A stretch of DNA of 64,000 nt from Microbacterium luteolum. GTDB taxonomy: Bacteria > Actinomycetota > Actinomycetes > Actinomycetales > Microbacteriaceae. Shown here one piece after another: positions 1-10,251 of this stretch. A model generated the notes under the pieces. That model was not told the DNA's origin and ran no database searches. It worked only from the letters and a program-made list of their open reading frames with translations. Where the stretch lies: assembly GCF_039533965.1 (NCBI RefSeq), contig NZ_BAAAUN010000001.1:2516950-2580949 (forward strand), given 5' to 3'. Position 1 is the first letter of the stretch, and each line of letters opens with the position of its first letter. The position numbers and the translations under genes are program-made.

Positions 1-1106
1 ATCACGAGAAGCAGCGGGCGCGCTACATCGCCGGCACCGAGGGGGCGCCGCCCGTGCCTCCGCCCGGAGGCTACCGCGGCGCGCGACGCCAGCAGGCACC
101 GGTGGCCGGGGCTCCGCTGCCGCCGACGCCCGGAGCCACCGCGACGCTCGACGTGGAGAAGAAGCCCGCCAACACGCTCGGATGGATCGCGCTGGCGGCA
201 TCCGTCCTGTTCGCGCTGATCCTGCTCGGCACGCTGGTCGCGGGCGGCACCGACATCCTCTACGGCGTCACGATGCTGGCCCTGCAGCTCGTGGTCGTCG
301 CGGTGATCATCGCCGCGCTGTTCTCCGCGCGAGGACGGATGCTGGGCGCGATCGCGCTCATCGTGACGATCCTGTTCAACGTCGCGACGGTCGGCGGCAT
401 GAGCGCCCTGCAGACCTCCGCCTCCGGCAACTACGAGGGCGTCAAGAGCGACGAGCAGAAGCACGAGGAGGCGTACCCGGCGATCAAGGGCACCGACCCG
501 CAGCAGACGCTGAGCCAGCAGTCGCTCGAAGAGGTGCGCGCCCAGTCCGACGCACTGTTCGCCGACATCCGCGACAGGCTGACCGCCGAGTTCGGGTTCA
601 CGTGGGTGCCGGTCGGCGACGAGGACCTGCGCCCCGAGCGCAACGGCTACGGCGGCGAGTCGATGCTCGTCGAGTTCACGTCCACGGGCTGGGCGACGAA
701 CGAGCCGATCCAGGACTACGCGCAGAAGCTCGACGTGATGGCCGCGATCGACGACGTCGTGCTCGAGCACGGCCTGTGGGACCTCTACTCGTTCAACGAC
801 CCGACCAACTCGGGCATCGACCCGTCGATGATCGCGAAGCTGTACGGCAGCGATGATCCGCGCACCCAGAACACCTGGGAGTACTACACCGAGAACTACC
901 CCGATCCGCTGCGGTTCTACGCGAACATCTACGACCTGTCGAAGGACTCCGACGGCGGTTTCCTGGCCGCCCGCCAGGCGCAGAACGCGCGCACCGGGGA
1001 GCCGCTCGAGGGGCTGCAGCTCGTCGTGATCGCCAGCGGCGTGCTCAGCGAGGCCGACCGCGCGGAGTTCGAGAAGAAGCTCGAGGAGTACCCCGGGTTC
1101 GGGTGA
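1..1106 (+). CDS. Membrane protein of unknown function, 5' end outside window
   Basis: The reading frame is open from base 3 to the TGA at 1104-1106, so the true start lies upstream; an internal GTG at 54 is only the first start-like codon inside the window. A proline/alanine-rich stretch (about the first 40 visible residues) precedes three hydrophobic segments (TLGWIALAASV, ILYGVTMLALQL, RMLGAIALIVTI regions). A soluble, charged C-terminal domain of about 230 residues follows, without a motif I recognise. The order suggests a cytoplasmic Pro-rich tail, a short membrane bundle and an extracytoplasmic or cytoplasmic domain. Function is unknown. A palindromic repeat follows the stop codon. Confidence 0.75.
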   Translation, partial: HEKQRARYIAGTEGAPPVPPPGGYRGARRQQAPVAGAPLPPTPGATATLDVEKKPANTLGWIALAASVLFALILLGTLVAGGTDILYGVTMLALQLVVVAVIIAALFSARGRMLGAIALIVTILFNVATVGGMSALQTSASGNYEGVKSDEQKHEEAYPAIKGTDPQQTLSQQSLEEVRAQSDALFADIRDRLTAEFGFTWVPVGDEDLRPERNGYGGESMLVEFTSTGWATNEPIQDYAQKLDVMAAIDDVVLEHGLWDLYSFNDPTNSGIDPSMIAKLYGSDDPRTQNTWEYYTENYPDPLRFYANIYDLSKDSDGGFLAARQAQNARTGEPLEGLQLVVIASGVLSEADRAEFEKKLEEYPGFG

Positions 1107-1120
1107 GTCCCCCGCGTTCG

Positions 1121-1238
1121 GCGTTTCGTCTCGCTGCGCTCGCTCAACGAACAGCCCGGTCGTCGAGCGACGAGACGAAACGCGTCAGCACCCACAGCCC
1201 GGTCGTTGAGCGAGGAGCGCAGCGACGAGACGAAACGC
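1121..1238. repeat. Composite palindromic repeat (TTTCGTCTCGCTGCG family)
   Basis: Three related units lie together: a forward copy at 1121-1150, a shortened inverted copy at 1157-1183 and a longer inverted copy at 1199-1238. The two inverted copies share the lead-in CAGCCCGGTCGT. The forward and last copies can fold into a long stem. It sits between convergent genes, so it may also act as a bidirectional terminator. A half copy of the same family occurs at 21558-21579. Confidence 0.8.
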
Positions 1239-1239
1239 C

Positions 1240-2235
1240 TCAGTCGGCGAGGCGGAGCAGCATCCGCGCGACGACGAAGCGGGCGTGCCCCCGAGAGGTG
1301 CGCGGGTCGTACCCGAGCGTCTCGGTGAGCACCGAGAGGCGATCCTGCACGCTCGAATGATGCCGTCCTAGGCGCACGGCCGCGGCCCGCACGCTCTGCT
1401 CGTCGACCACGGCATCGAGGAGTTCGAGGCTGCGGGCATCCAGGCCGGCGAGGGTCGCGGCATCCGGATGGAGGGCGCCGGAGTCGGCCTTCTCGGCGAC
1501 CAGCAGCAGTGCGCCCAGGTCGGCGGCGGCGAGCACGGGTTCTGCGGGGGTGGTCAGTCGCACCGCGATGAGCGCGGACGACCACGAGGCGGGAAGCTGC
1601 CCCTCCAGCCCGGGCATGCCGATACCCCGCCGCGCGTCGTCAGCCGGATCCCAGGCCTCTGCCGCTGCCCGCTCCGCCGGGAGGATCGTCGCCCTGGTCA
1701 GCCCGTGCCGGGTGGCGATGACGGCGGACGGATGCTGCGCCTGGGGCGCCGGGTCGGGCGGCGAGGCCACCACGCACAGCGGGCCGGGCGGCAGCCGGAG
1801 ACGCGACAGCGCGGTCATCCGCTCATCGACGCCCGCGTAGGAGCTGATCGCGAGTTCGACCGCGCTCGCCGTGCCCACGGATCGGCGCGCACGGATGATG
1901 CCGAGCGCGAGAGCGAGCCGTTCGAGGATCATCGCGTCGTTGGTGTGCTCCTGGCCCTCGCGTTCGATCCAGACGACGGCATCGGGTCCGCTGTCGCGCC
2001 TCATCCAGACGTCTCGGGGATCGGTCGGATCGATACGGACGCCGTCGGCGCGCACGCGCATGATCTGGCGGCCGTCGCGCTGCCCGACGGTCGCACCGCT
2101 CAGCACCGCAGCTCCGCGGAGCATGCTCTCGACGCCGACGGATCGCTCGACGAGGGCGTCGAAGTACGTGACGACTTTGAGCGTCTCGCTGGCGTCCGGG
2201 TCGAGGGCGGTGAGACGCCCCAGCAGATCTTGCAT
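1240..2235 (-). CDS. PucR-type helix-turn-helix transcriptional regulator
   Basis: 331 residues. The last 60 residues match the PucR C-terminal HTH: a segment DEQSVRAAAVRLGRHHSSVQ followed by the DRL and LGYDP elements typical of that fold. The N-terminal 250 residues look like the variable sensor/GGDEF-like region of PucR proteins. I start at ATG 2235 because GGAG lies 5 bases upstream; the frame stays open further, but that extension is the shadow of the esterase gene. It is the second gene on this strand after the esterase at 2301-3269 and could regulate it. The effector is unknown. Confidence 0.7.
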   Translation of the reverse strand: MQDLLGRLTALDPDASETLKVVTYFDALVERSVGVESMLRGAAVLSGATVGQRDGRQIMRVRADGVRIDPTDPRDVWMRRDSGPDAVVWIEREGQEHTNDAMILERLALALGIIRARRSVGTASAVELAISSYAGVDERMTALSRLRLPPGPLCVVASPPDPAPQAQHPSAVIATRHGLTRATILPAERAAAEAWDPADDARRGIGMPGLEGQLPASWSSALIAVRLTTPAEPVLAAADLGALLLVAEKADSGALHPDAATLAGLDARSLELLDAVVDEQSVRAAAVRLGRHHSSVQDRLSVLTETLGYDPRTSRGHARFVVARMLLRLAD

Positions 2236-2260
2236 GTCGGCTCCATCGCGCGGGAGTTCC

Positions 2261-2293
2261 ACCCTACGGGGTCCGGCGAGGACCCCGTAGGGT
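2261..2293 (-). terminator. Perfect 13-bp inverted repeat with 7-nt loop
   Basis: ACCCTACGGGGTC (2261-2273) pairs exactly with GACCCCGTAGGGT (2281-2293). It lies just after the esterase stop (minus strand) and 26 bases before the regulator start. No T-run follows. It may be a tail-less actinobacterial terminator or an operator for the regulator gene. Confidence 0.45.
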
Positions 2294-2300
2294 GATGGCG

Positions 2301-3269
2301 TCAGGCGAGCAGGCGGTTCACCCAGTTGTCGCGGGCGGCGAGCATCGCCTGCGCCACGGCCGCGTGCGGCGCGAACATGTCGAATCCGTGGAATCCGCCG
2401 GCCCAGACGTGCAGCTCGGCCTGGACCCCCGCCTCCCAGAGGCGCGTGGCGTAGGCGACGTCCTCGTCGCGGAAGACCTCGGCGCTGCCGCAGTCGATGA
2501 ACGCCGGCGGGAGACCGGCGAGGTCGGTCGCGCGTGCAGGGGCGGCGTAGATCGAGACGTCGGCGCCACCCTTGCGATCGCCGAGCAGAGCGGTCCAGCC
2601 GGTGATGTTGGACCCGCGGTCCCACACGCCGATGCCGTCGATCTGCTGCGTCGAGACCGTCTCGTCGCGGTCGTCGAGCATGGGGTAGATGAGCAGCTGA
2701 CCGATGAGCGCCGGACCCCGACGGTCGCGGGCGAGGAGGGTCGTGCCGGCGGCCAGTCCGCCCCCGGCGCTGCCGCCGCCGATCAGCAGACGCGACAGGT
2801 CGATGCCGAGGTCTTCCGCGTGGTCCGCCGTCCACACGAGCGCGGCGTAGCAGTCCTCGACCGGGTACGGATCGGGGAACTCGGGCGCGAGCCGGTACTC
2901 GACGGTCACGATCACGCCGTTGAAGCGCTCCGCCCAGTCGAGGAATCCGACGACGCCGAGCCACCGGTTGCCGAGGATCATGCCGCCGCCGTGCGTGTGG
3001 AAGAAGCCGGGGCCCGTTCCCGTGCGACCCTCCTTCTCGATCACCGAGACGGTGATCTCATCGCCTCCGTGACCGGCGATCGTCACATCGCGGCGGGTGA
3101 ATCCGCGCTCGTCGAGGAGCACGAAGATCTCGTCTTCTCCGCTGACCGGCGACTGCCGCATGATCGGGATCATCTCCGAGGTGAGTGTCGTCGGCATCTG
3201 GTCGGCGACCAGGGCGAGAGCGGCTTCGAGCTCGGGGTCGAAGGGCGGGCGAGCCAGTGTGTCGGTCAT
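2301..3269 (-). CDS. Alpha/beta hydrolase, hormone-sensitive-lipase family esterase
   Basis: 322 residues. It should hydrolyse short acyl esters in the cytoplasm. The oxyanion-hole motif HTHGGG and the nucleophile elbow GGGSAGG (GxSxG) are both present, and a late GFHGF supplies the likely catalytic His; these define the HSL (family IV) esterases. The start is ATG 3269, with AAAGGAG 6 bases upstream; a longer frame to 3317 lacks a ribosome site. The PucR-like regulator follows on the same strand. The natural substrate cannot be read from sequence. Confidence 0.88.
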   Translation of the reverse strand: MTDTLARPPFDPELEAALALVADQMPTTLTSEMIPIMRQSPVSGEDEIFVLLDERGFTRRDVTIAGHGGDEITVSVIEKEGRTGTGPGFFHTHGGGMILGNRWLGVVGFLDWAERFNGVIVTVEYRLAPEFPDPYPVEDCYAALVWTADHAEDLGIDLSRLLIGGGSAGGGLAAGTTLLARDRRGPALIGQLLIYPMLDDRDETVSTQQIDGIGVWDRGSNITGWTALLGDRKGGADVSIYAAPARATDLAGLPPAFIDCGSAEVFRDEDVAYATRLWEAGVQAELHVWAGGFHGFDMFAPHAAVAQAMLAARDNWVNRLLA

Positions 3270-3454
3270 CAGAACTCCTTTGTCCTCGCCGTCTGCGTGG
3301 CGGCGTCCCGCCAGCATCCTTCACGTCCTCCCCGAGCGTAACCCGCCGCCCGCACCCGATCTGACGTGCGGATGCCGCCATCCGGCGGGGCGTTCCCGTG
3401 GCAGAAGAGCACGGTGTTCCGGCCCGTGACCCTGCCGGACTGCCACGCGAAGCG

Positions 3455-4162
3455 TCAGCCGGCGAACGACAGACCCGCGGCGAGCGCGAACCCGAGCACG
3501 GTCGCAAGACCCGTGGACTCCTTGGCCTTCGACTGGGCTTCGGGGACCATCGAGTCGACGAGCATGACGAGCAGGGCTCCGGCGGCGAATCCGCTCGCCG
3601 TCGTGCGGAAGGCCTCACCGGTGACCGTGGCAAGCCCGAAGCCCGCGACGGTGGCGAGCGCGCAGATCACGGCCACCCCCGCCCAGAGCAGCAGCACGCG
3701 ACTCTTCGCCATGCCGCCCTGGAGCAGGTCGGTGGCCGAGCCGATGGACTCCGGCAGGTTCGAGACGAGGATCGCGACGACGAGAGCCATGCTGACCGGT
3801 TCGCCGGACGCCAGTCCGATTCCCAGCACGAGCTGCTCGGGGATGCCGTCGAGCAGAGCCCCGACCGCGAGCTGTCCGCCGCCCGCTTCGCTCTTCTTCT
3901 TGGCGGCCCTGGCGTCGAGGATGCGCGCGGCGATGTAGTACGCGAGGGCGCCGGCGGCGACCCCTGCCACGAGGGGGATCGCGCCGCCGCGCTGGAGTCC
4001 CTCCTCCCAGAGCTCGAAGGCGATCGAGGCCATCAGCGCGCCCGCGCCGAAGCCGAGGACGATGCCGAGCCAGCGGGGCGGCCAGGCACGCAGCATCGCG
4101 AGCACCGCGCCGACGAACAGCGGGGATGCCGCGACCACACCCCACAGCACCGCTTCGCCCAT
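3455..4162 (-). CDS. ZIP-family metal transporter-like membrane protein
   Basis: 235 residues with about eight hydrophobic segments and a central charged loop (DARAAKKKSE), the layout of ZIP/GufA transporters that import zinc or other divalent metals. The fourth-helix signature reads DGIPEQ and the fifth SNLPES, where classical members have HNxPEG and HExPHE. The histidine metal ligands are therefore missing from both helices, so metal specificity or even transport is uncertain. The start at 4162 is supported by CGGAGG 7 bases upstream; the frame extends to 4189 without support. Confidence 0.8.
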   Translation of the reverse strand: MGEAVLWGVVAASPLFVGAVLAMLRAWPPRWLGIVLGFGAGALMASIAFELWEEGLQRGGAIPLVAGVAAGALAYYIAARILDARAAKKKSEAGGGQLAVGALLDGIPEQLVLGIGLASGEPVSMALVVAILVSNLPESIGSATDLLQGGMAKSRVLLLWAGVAVICALATVAGFGLATVTGEAFRTTASGFAAGALLVMLVDSMVPEAQSKAKESTGLATVLGFALAAGLSFAG

Positions 4163-4499
4163 GTTCCGCCTCCGTGCACACTCTCCCACGGTGAGAGCGG
4201 GTTGAGGTGGAGGCTACTCCTGCACAGTGGTCAGTTTCGGATGACTTTCGCCAACCGTCGGCCAGGCGAGTCAAACGGCGAGCGAGGCGGACCTTCGGAC
4301 GGATTCCCTGGAGTCATGACCAGAAGCAGTCGTCAACATATCATTGACGCCCCGCATGCACGACCGCTACGCTGACCGCAAGCGGATCGCGTCGGACGAC
4401 TCCTCGAACTCGTGCTCGTGCCGGCTCAGAGCCCTTCACTCATCATTCACGCGGATCGACTCCGACCCAGTCGATACCACTACCTCTGAGGGAGGATGC
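4163..4499. other. Intergenic region between divergent ZIP and HTH genes
   Basis: 337 bases that should hold promoters for both flanking genes. An open frame from 4344 runs into the downstream gene but has no ribosome site and atypical codon use, so I do not call it. No convincing palindrome was seen here. Confidence 0.5.
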
Positions 4500-4757
4500 A
4501 TGACCAGAACAGCCGTCCGAGACGATCGCGATCGGGACGTCGAGGCGTTCATCGACAGCATCCGTCCCGAAACGATGCGCGACGCATCCCGGCTGCGCGA
4601 CATCGCCGCCGCGCGCGCAGCACGTGATGCCGCCGACCAACGACTCACCGCTGCCGTCGCAGCTGCGCGAGCGGCCGGCGACTCCTGGACGATGATCGGC
4701 CTCGCGCTGCGCACCTCGAAGCAGAACGCGTTCCGCAAATACGGAACCACGAAATGA
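4500..4757 (+). CDS. Small helix-turn-helix protein
   Basis: 85 residues, mainly charged helix. The C-terminal segment with SWTMIGLALRTSKQNAFRKYG resembles the short HTH found in many actinobacterial small proteins (a xxGxSWxxIGxALGxSxQ pattern), which suggests DNA binding. A GGGAGG element ends 4 bases before the ATG at 4500. A second ATG at 4496 is out of frame. The MFS gene starts 40 bases downstream, so they may be co-transcribed and this protein might regulate it. No target is known. Confidence 0.6.
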   Translation: MTRTAVRDDRDRDVEAFIDSIRPETMRDASRLRDIAAARAARDAADQRLTAAVAAARAAGDSWTMIGLALRTSKQNAFRKYGTTK

Positions 4758-4797
4758 CCACCGAACCCGAGGCGGATATGGCTGACCGGCGCGTCGG

Positions 4798-6045
4798 ATG
4801 AGTGACAGACCGGGCGAGGTGCTGCGCCTTCCCGCGTTCGCACTGTTCTGGTCGTCGTCGACCCTCGGGGCGTTCACCGGAGCCGTGAGCGCTGTCGCAT
4901 TCCAAGTGCTCATCGTCACGACACTGGGCGCCTCCGCCTTCGAGATCGGCCTGCTGAACGCGGCGAACGTGGTGCCCTACCTGCTCTTCGGCCTGATCGT
5001 CGGGGCGCTGATGGACCGGTGGCGCCGCAAGCCCGCGATGGTGCTCGCGAGCGTCGGCCGCGCACTCGTCCTCGGCGCGATCCCCGTGCTGTGGGTCACC
5101 GGGACCCTGACCGTCTGGACGTTCGGCGCCCTGTTCCTGATCTTCGGCGCCCTCACGCTGATCGCCGACTCGGCCGCGCAGCCGATGCTTCCCCGACTCG
5201 TCCCGCGGAACCAGCTCGTCTCCGCGAACGCCAGGCTCGGGCAGGCGGGCACCGTCGCGCAGACCACCGGCCCGGCTCTCGGCGGAGCGCTCGTGAGCTG
5301 GCTCAGTGCTCCGGTCGCGATCCTCATCGACGCCGTCGCCTACCTCGTCAGCGCGGTGATGCTCAGCCGGATCAAGGTCGACGAGCCGAAAGCCGAGCCC
5401 CGCACCGACGGACGCCACCTCGGTCACGACATCGTCGAGGGTCTGCGGTGGACATATTCGCATCGCACCCTCGCCCCGATGGCCGCGTCGGTGAACGTCT
5501 GGTTCCTCGGCAACAGCATCGCGCTGACCGCGTTCGCTCCGTACGCCCTGCGCGAGCTCGACCTCGGCGCTCTGGTGTTCGGCCTCGTGCTCGCGCTCGG
5601 TGGCGTCGGTGGATTCCTCGGTGCGGTGCTCGCGCCGATGGCGGGCCGACGCTTCGGGGTCGGCGGTGCCGTCCTGGCCGGACGCGTGCTCTCGGCGTTG
5701 GCCTGGCTCGCCGTGCTGATCCTCCCGGCATCCGAGAACATCGCGATCGTGGCGATCCCTCTCGGCATCGGCCAGTTCCTGTTCGGGCTGGGCATGGGCC
5801 TCGAGGACCCGAACGAGATGGGCTATCGCCAAGCTGTCGCGCCCGACGAGATGCAGGGCCGGTTGAACGCCTCGATCCGCACGGTCAACCGGGTCATGTT
5901 CCTCATCGGCGCGCTGATCGCCGGCGGACTCGCCACCGCCTTCGGGTTCCGCGTCACGATCGGTGTGAGCGTGGTGATCTTCGTGGTCGCGGCGCTCATC
6001 GTTCTCTTCTCACCACTGCGCACCGCGCGGCACGAAGACCTCTGA
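4798..6045 (+). CDS. MFS exporter, enterobactin/macrolide-exporter-like subfamily
   Basis: 415 residues with about 11-12 transmembrane segments. The N-terminal half has the MFS motif A (GALMDRWRRKP) between helices 2 and 3 and a QPMLPRLVPRNQLVSANA segment typical of the MFS_3/TetV-EntS-like exporters, which expel drugs or siderophores through the cytoplasmic membrane. The second half contains the conserved GRLNA...N stretch (MQGRLNASIRTVNR). The start at 4798 has only a weak ribosome site. The substrate is unknown. Confidence 0.85.
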   Translation: MSDRPGEVLRLPAFALFWSSSTLGAFTGAVSAVAFQVLIVTTLGASAFEIGLLNAANVVPYLLFGLIVGALMDRWRRKPAMVLASVGRALVLGAIPVLWVTGTLTVWTFGALFLIFGALTLIADSAAQPMLPRLVPRNQLVSANARLGQAGTVAQTTGPALGGALVSWLSAPVAILIDAVAYLVSAVMLSRIKVDEPKAEPRTDGRHLGHDIVEGLRWTYSHRTLAPMAASVNVWFLGNSIALTAFAPYALRELDLGALVFGLVLALGGVGGFLGAVLAPMAGRRFGVGGAVLAGRVLSALAWLAVLILPASENIAIVAIPLGIGQFLFGLGMGLEDPNEMGYRQAVAPDEMQGRLNASIRTVNRVMFLIGALIAGGLATAFGFRVTIGVSVVIFVVAALIVLFSPLRTARHEDL

Positions 6046-6058
6046 AGCCGGGCCGGGC

Positions 6059-6859
6059 TCACCGAGCCGAGTCGACGCCCGTGCGATGGATGCCGAGATC
6101 GGTGCGATCTGCCAGGATGTCGGCGCGGAGAGCTCTCGTGCCGCGATAGTCGCCATCCTGCAGGCGTCGGTAGGGCCGGAGCTGCGTCTCCGTGCGGATG
6201 CCTGCGAGGCGCTGACCGAGGCGGTCGAGTTCCGCATCGATACCCGTCGCGTCGAGTCCGTCGGCGTCGTGCACGACGTGCAGGTCGAGCGGTTCGATGC
6301 CGGTGTACCAGAGTGTGCCGTGCGTCACCGGGAAGAGCAGGGAGTCGATGTCTCCGCTGATGCCACGCGGGCCGATCGACCGCTCGTCCTCACCGGCGGT
6401 GACGATCACCAGAGCCCGCCGGCCCGCGAGCGGTCCGGCACCGTAGCGAAGCGGCACCCCGGTCTCGGGGTCGAGAGTGCCGTAAGCGAACCCGTTCGTG
6501 AGCACGCGATCGAACCAGCCCTTCAGGATGGCGGGCACCCCGTACCACCACAGGGGGAACTGGAACACGAGGAGTTCGGCTGCAGCGACCTTGCGCTGCT
6601 CCTCGACCACGTCGTCGGCCAGCTGCCCTGCAGCCTGGGCCTCGCCCATGAGGTCGACCACGTTGCCCGCACGGCCGAAGGGCTCGCCGAGATCCTTCGC
6701 CGACAGCACCGGATCGAAGCTCTGCGCGTAGAGGTCGGAGGTGACCACGTCGTAGTCGGCCGCGAGCTTCCGGGATCCCTCATGGAAGAGTCGCGCGTTG
6801 AACGAGCTCGACTGCGGGTGCGCGAGGATCCAGTGCGCTGTCGGGCGCGTGGCGGTCAC
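6059..6859 (-). CDS. NAD(P)H-dependent flavodoxin-fold oxidoreductase (quinone reductase-like)
   Basis: 266 residues. The protein opens with an AHPQSSSFN segment and carries FQFPLWWYGVPAILKGWFDR, both characteristic of the NQO/MdaB/KefF flavodoxin-fold family, which carries out FMN- or FAD-dependent two-electron reduction of quinones or other electrophiles. The start is a GTG at 6859 that overlaps the TGA of the upstream MFS gene (GTGA), implying translational coupling. With the divergent HxlR regulator this forms an electrophile- or quinone-response unit by analogy with other HxlR-controlled oxidoreductases; that role is inference. Confidence 0.85.
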   Translation of the reverse strand: MTATRPTAHWILAHPQSSSFNARLFHEGSRKLAADYDVVTSDLYAQSFDPVLSAKDLGEPFGRAGNVVDLMGEAQAAGQLADDVVEEQRKVAAAELLVFQFPLWWYGVPAILKGWFDRVLTNGFAYGTLDPETGVPLRYGAGPLAGRRALVIVTAGEDERSIGPRGISGDIDSLLFPVTHGTLWYTGIEPLDLHVVHDADGLDATGIDAELDRLGQRLAGIRTETQLRPYRRLQDGDYRGTRALRADILADRTDLGIHRTGVDSAR

Positions 6860-8211
6860 GATGTCGCCTTCCTGGTGCGGGCGAGCGGCAGCACGGCAGC
6901 GGCGACGACGACCACCGCGGCGATGACCAGGGCGACGGTGAATCCGCGCGCCGCGAGGATCGAGCCGATCGTGCCGAGCACCGCGATCCCGAGTCCGCCG
7001 CCGAGCGAGAAGCCGACCTCCTGGATGGCACCCACCTGGCCGGCGTCGTCCTCCGTAGTGACGTCGAACAGCGCGGTCGCGGCGAGGGTCGCCCCGATTC
7101 CGAACCCCAGGCCGACGAGCAGCAGGGGGAGCGCGACCAGGTCCGGATCGAGGGCGAGCCAGGCCAGTCCGACGCCCTGCACCGTGAGCGCCAGCACCGT
7201 CAGCGCGTTCGCGCTCAGCATCCGCAGGAAGACGGGTGCCAGCACACCGCCCAGCGCGATGGCCACCGCCTGCGGGAGGATCGCGATCCCCGCTTCGGCC
7301 GCGCTGTGGCCGCGCGCATCCTGCAGATGAAGACTCACGAGGACGACGGATGCCGATGCCACCCCGCTGCTCGCGAGGATGCGCACGATCGCGGGGCTGA
7401 AGCCCGGCACTCCGAACAACCGCATGTCGATGAGCGGATCGCGGAGCACGCGCTGTCGGCGGATGAAGAAGATCAGGACCGCGACGGCGACGACACCGGC
7501 CACGGCCGCGGGAACCGGCGCCGCGAGCACCTCGTGCAGGGCGAAGACCAGGGCCCCGAGTGCGACGATCGAGGAGAGGATGCTGAGCACGTCCCACGAC
7601 GCCGGGCGGGAGCTGCGGGAGTCGGGGACGAGCCAGATGGCGAGAGCACCGGCGAGGACGGCCAGGGGCACGCTGCCCAGCAGCAGCCATCGCCATCCCG
7701 GCCCTTCCGTGACGATCCCGCCGAGCACCGGGCCGAGCGCGCTCCCGGCGCCGAACGTGGCCGTCCAGAGCCCGTAGGCGAGCACGCGCTCGCGTGCCTG
7801 GTAGTGGGCGCCGATCGTGGCGACCACACCCGCGACCACGAACGCCTCCGCGACACCGAGCAGCGCCCGGATGGCGATCAGCACGAGCCCGTTGTCGGCG
7901 AACCCGCCCACGGCGTTGAGGACGGCGAATCCCGCGAGGCCGATCAGCACGATGCGTTTGCGACCGAAGGCATCGCCGATGCGCGCAGCGAGGATGAGGG
8001 TGGCCGCGAGCGCGAGCGAGTAGATGTCGACCAGCCACAGGGCTCCGCTGTCGGTGAGCGCGAGGTCACCGCGGATGGCCGGCAGAGCGGTCGAGACGCT
8101 GCTGATCGCGAGCGCCCCGATCAGGATGCCGAGCTGCAGCGGGATCATCGCCAGCCAGGGGTGGCGGAGGGGACGAGTCGGGGAGATGGTCGTGGGGGTA
8201 CTGGACGTCAC
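6856..8211 (-). CDS. MFS drug-efflux transporter (DHA2/EmrB-like)
   Basis: About 451 residues from GTG 8211 (466 if the ATG at 8256 is used) with roughly 14 hydrophobic segments, the DHA2 architecture. Motif A reads AARIGDAFGRKR, and LGPVLGGIV is the motif-C-like antiporter signature of exporters. I prefer 8211 because the alternative start would place one half of the regulatory inverted repeats inside the coding region; neither start has a strong ribosome site. The gene overlaps the flavin oxidoreductase by 4 bases and diverges from the HxlR regulator, which probably represses it. The exported compound is unknown. Confidence 0.82.
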   Translation of the reverse strand: MTSSTPTTISPTRPLRHPWLAMIPLQLGILIGALAISSVSTALPAIRGDLALTDSGALWLVDIYSLALAATLILAARIGDAFGRKRIVLIGLAGFAVLNAVGGFADNGLVLIAIRALLGVAEAFVVAGVVATIGAHYQARERVLAYGLWTATFGAGSALGPVLGGIVTEGPGWRWLLLGSVPLAVLAGALAIWLVPDSRSSRPASWDVLSILSSIVALGALVFALHEVLAAPVPAAVAGVVAVAVLIFFIRRQRVLRDPLIDMRLFGVPGFSPAIVRILASSGVASASVVLVSLHLQDARGHSAAEAGIAILPQAVAIALGGVLAPVFLRMLSANALTVLALTVQGVGLAWLALDPDLVALPLLLVGLGFGIGATLAATALFDVTTEDDAGQVGAIQEVGFSLGGGLGIAVLGTIGSILAARGFTVALVIAAVVVVAAAVLPLARTRKATS

Positions 8212-8231
8212 CGTCTCAGTCTGGTGTGATG

Positions 8232-8287
8232 GTACTGAACCGGCAAGTACTGTCATTCCGGTCAGATAGTGACCAATTGGATACTAT
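8232..8287. promoter_or_regulatory. Divergent promoter with two inverted repeats, probable HxlR operators
   Basis: GTACT-N9-AGTAC (8232-8250) resembles the TACT...AGTA boxes bound by YodB-type HxlR regulators. A second repeat, ATAGT-N12-ACTAT (8266-8287), overlaps a good -10 hexamer TACTAT (8282-8287) for the HxlR gene. This arrangement would give autorepression and control of the efflux pair. Confidence 0.55.
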
Positions 8288-8308
8288 GGAAGCGCGAGAG
8301 GCGAGCCC

Positions 8309-8719
8309 ATGAGAGAGAAGACGGAGCGCATCGTCCGGGAATGGACGGATGCCTGCGACGCAGAGGTGTCGATCGCCGTGCTCGGCGGCGCCTGGAAGCC
8401 CAGCATCCTCTCCCTCCTCGGCGAGCACGACGTGCTCCGCTTCGGCGAGCTGAGCCGCCTTCTGCTCGAACCCACGGCCCGCGTGCTCACGCGACAGCTG
8501 CGGGAGCTCGAGGACGACGGCCTGATCACCCGCGAGGTGTACCGGCAGGTGCCGCCCAAGGTCGAGTACCGACTGAGCGACCTCGGGAGAGGCGCCCAGC
8601 CCCTGGTCGACACCCTCACCCGGTGGGGCGGCGAGTACGCCGCGCATCAGAGACGGATGCTGGCCGCACCGGCATCCGTCGGCGATGACGAGCGTCAGAA
8701 GGAGTCGGTCCCGCAGTAG
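8309..8719 (+). CDS. HxlR-family winged-helix transcriptional regulator
   Basis: 136 residues. The protein has the family hallmarks: LGGAWKPSIL near residue 30, RFGELSRLL, TARVLTRQLRELEDDGLITREVY in the recognition helix/wing, and VEYRLSDLGR. HxlR proteins bind DNA as dimers and often sense electrophiles or quinones through an N-terminal cysteine; here a Cys occurs in DACDAEV just before the winged helix. It diverges from the efflux/oxidoreductase operon and is its likely repressor. GAGG lies 9 bases before the ATG. Confidence 0.88.
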   Translation: MREKTERIVREWTDACDAEVSIAVLGGAWKPSILSLLGEHDVLRFGELSRLLLEPTARVLTRQLRELEDDGLITREVYRQVPPKVEYRLSDLGRGAQPLVDTLTRWGGEYAAHQRRMLAAPASVGDDERQKESVPQ

Positions 8720-10225
<1,506 letters not shown>

Positions 10226-10251
10226 CCCTTCGTCGGGATAGGACCTCTCGG

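Noticed and set aside
1121-1238. CRISPR-like repeats
   Set aside because: The units are inverted relative to each other, unequal in length and without regular spacers or cas genes.
4344-4499. Upstream extension of the small HTH gene
   Set aside because: No ribosome site, Ser/Cys-rich atypical sequence, and a good GGGAGG site precedes the ATG at 4500.
6860-8038. Long N-terminal extension of the flavin oxidoreductase frame
   Set aside because: It reads antisense-like Arg-rich sequence inside the MFS gene; the real start is the GTG at 6859 with coupled translation.
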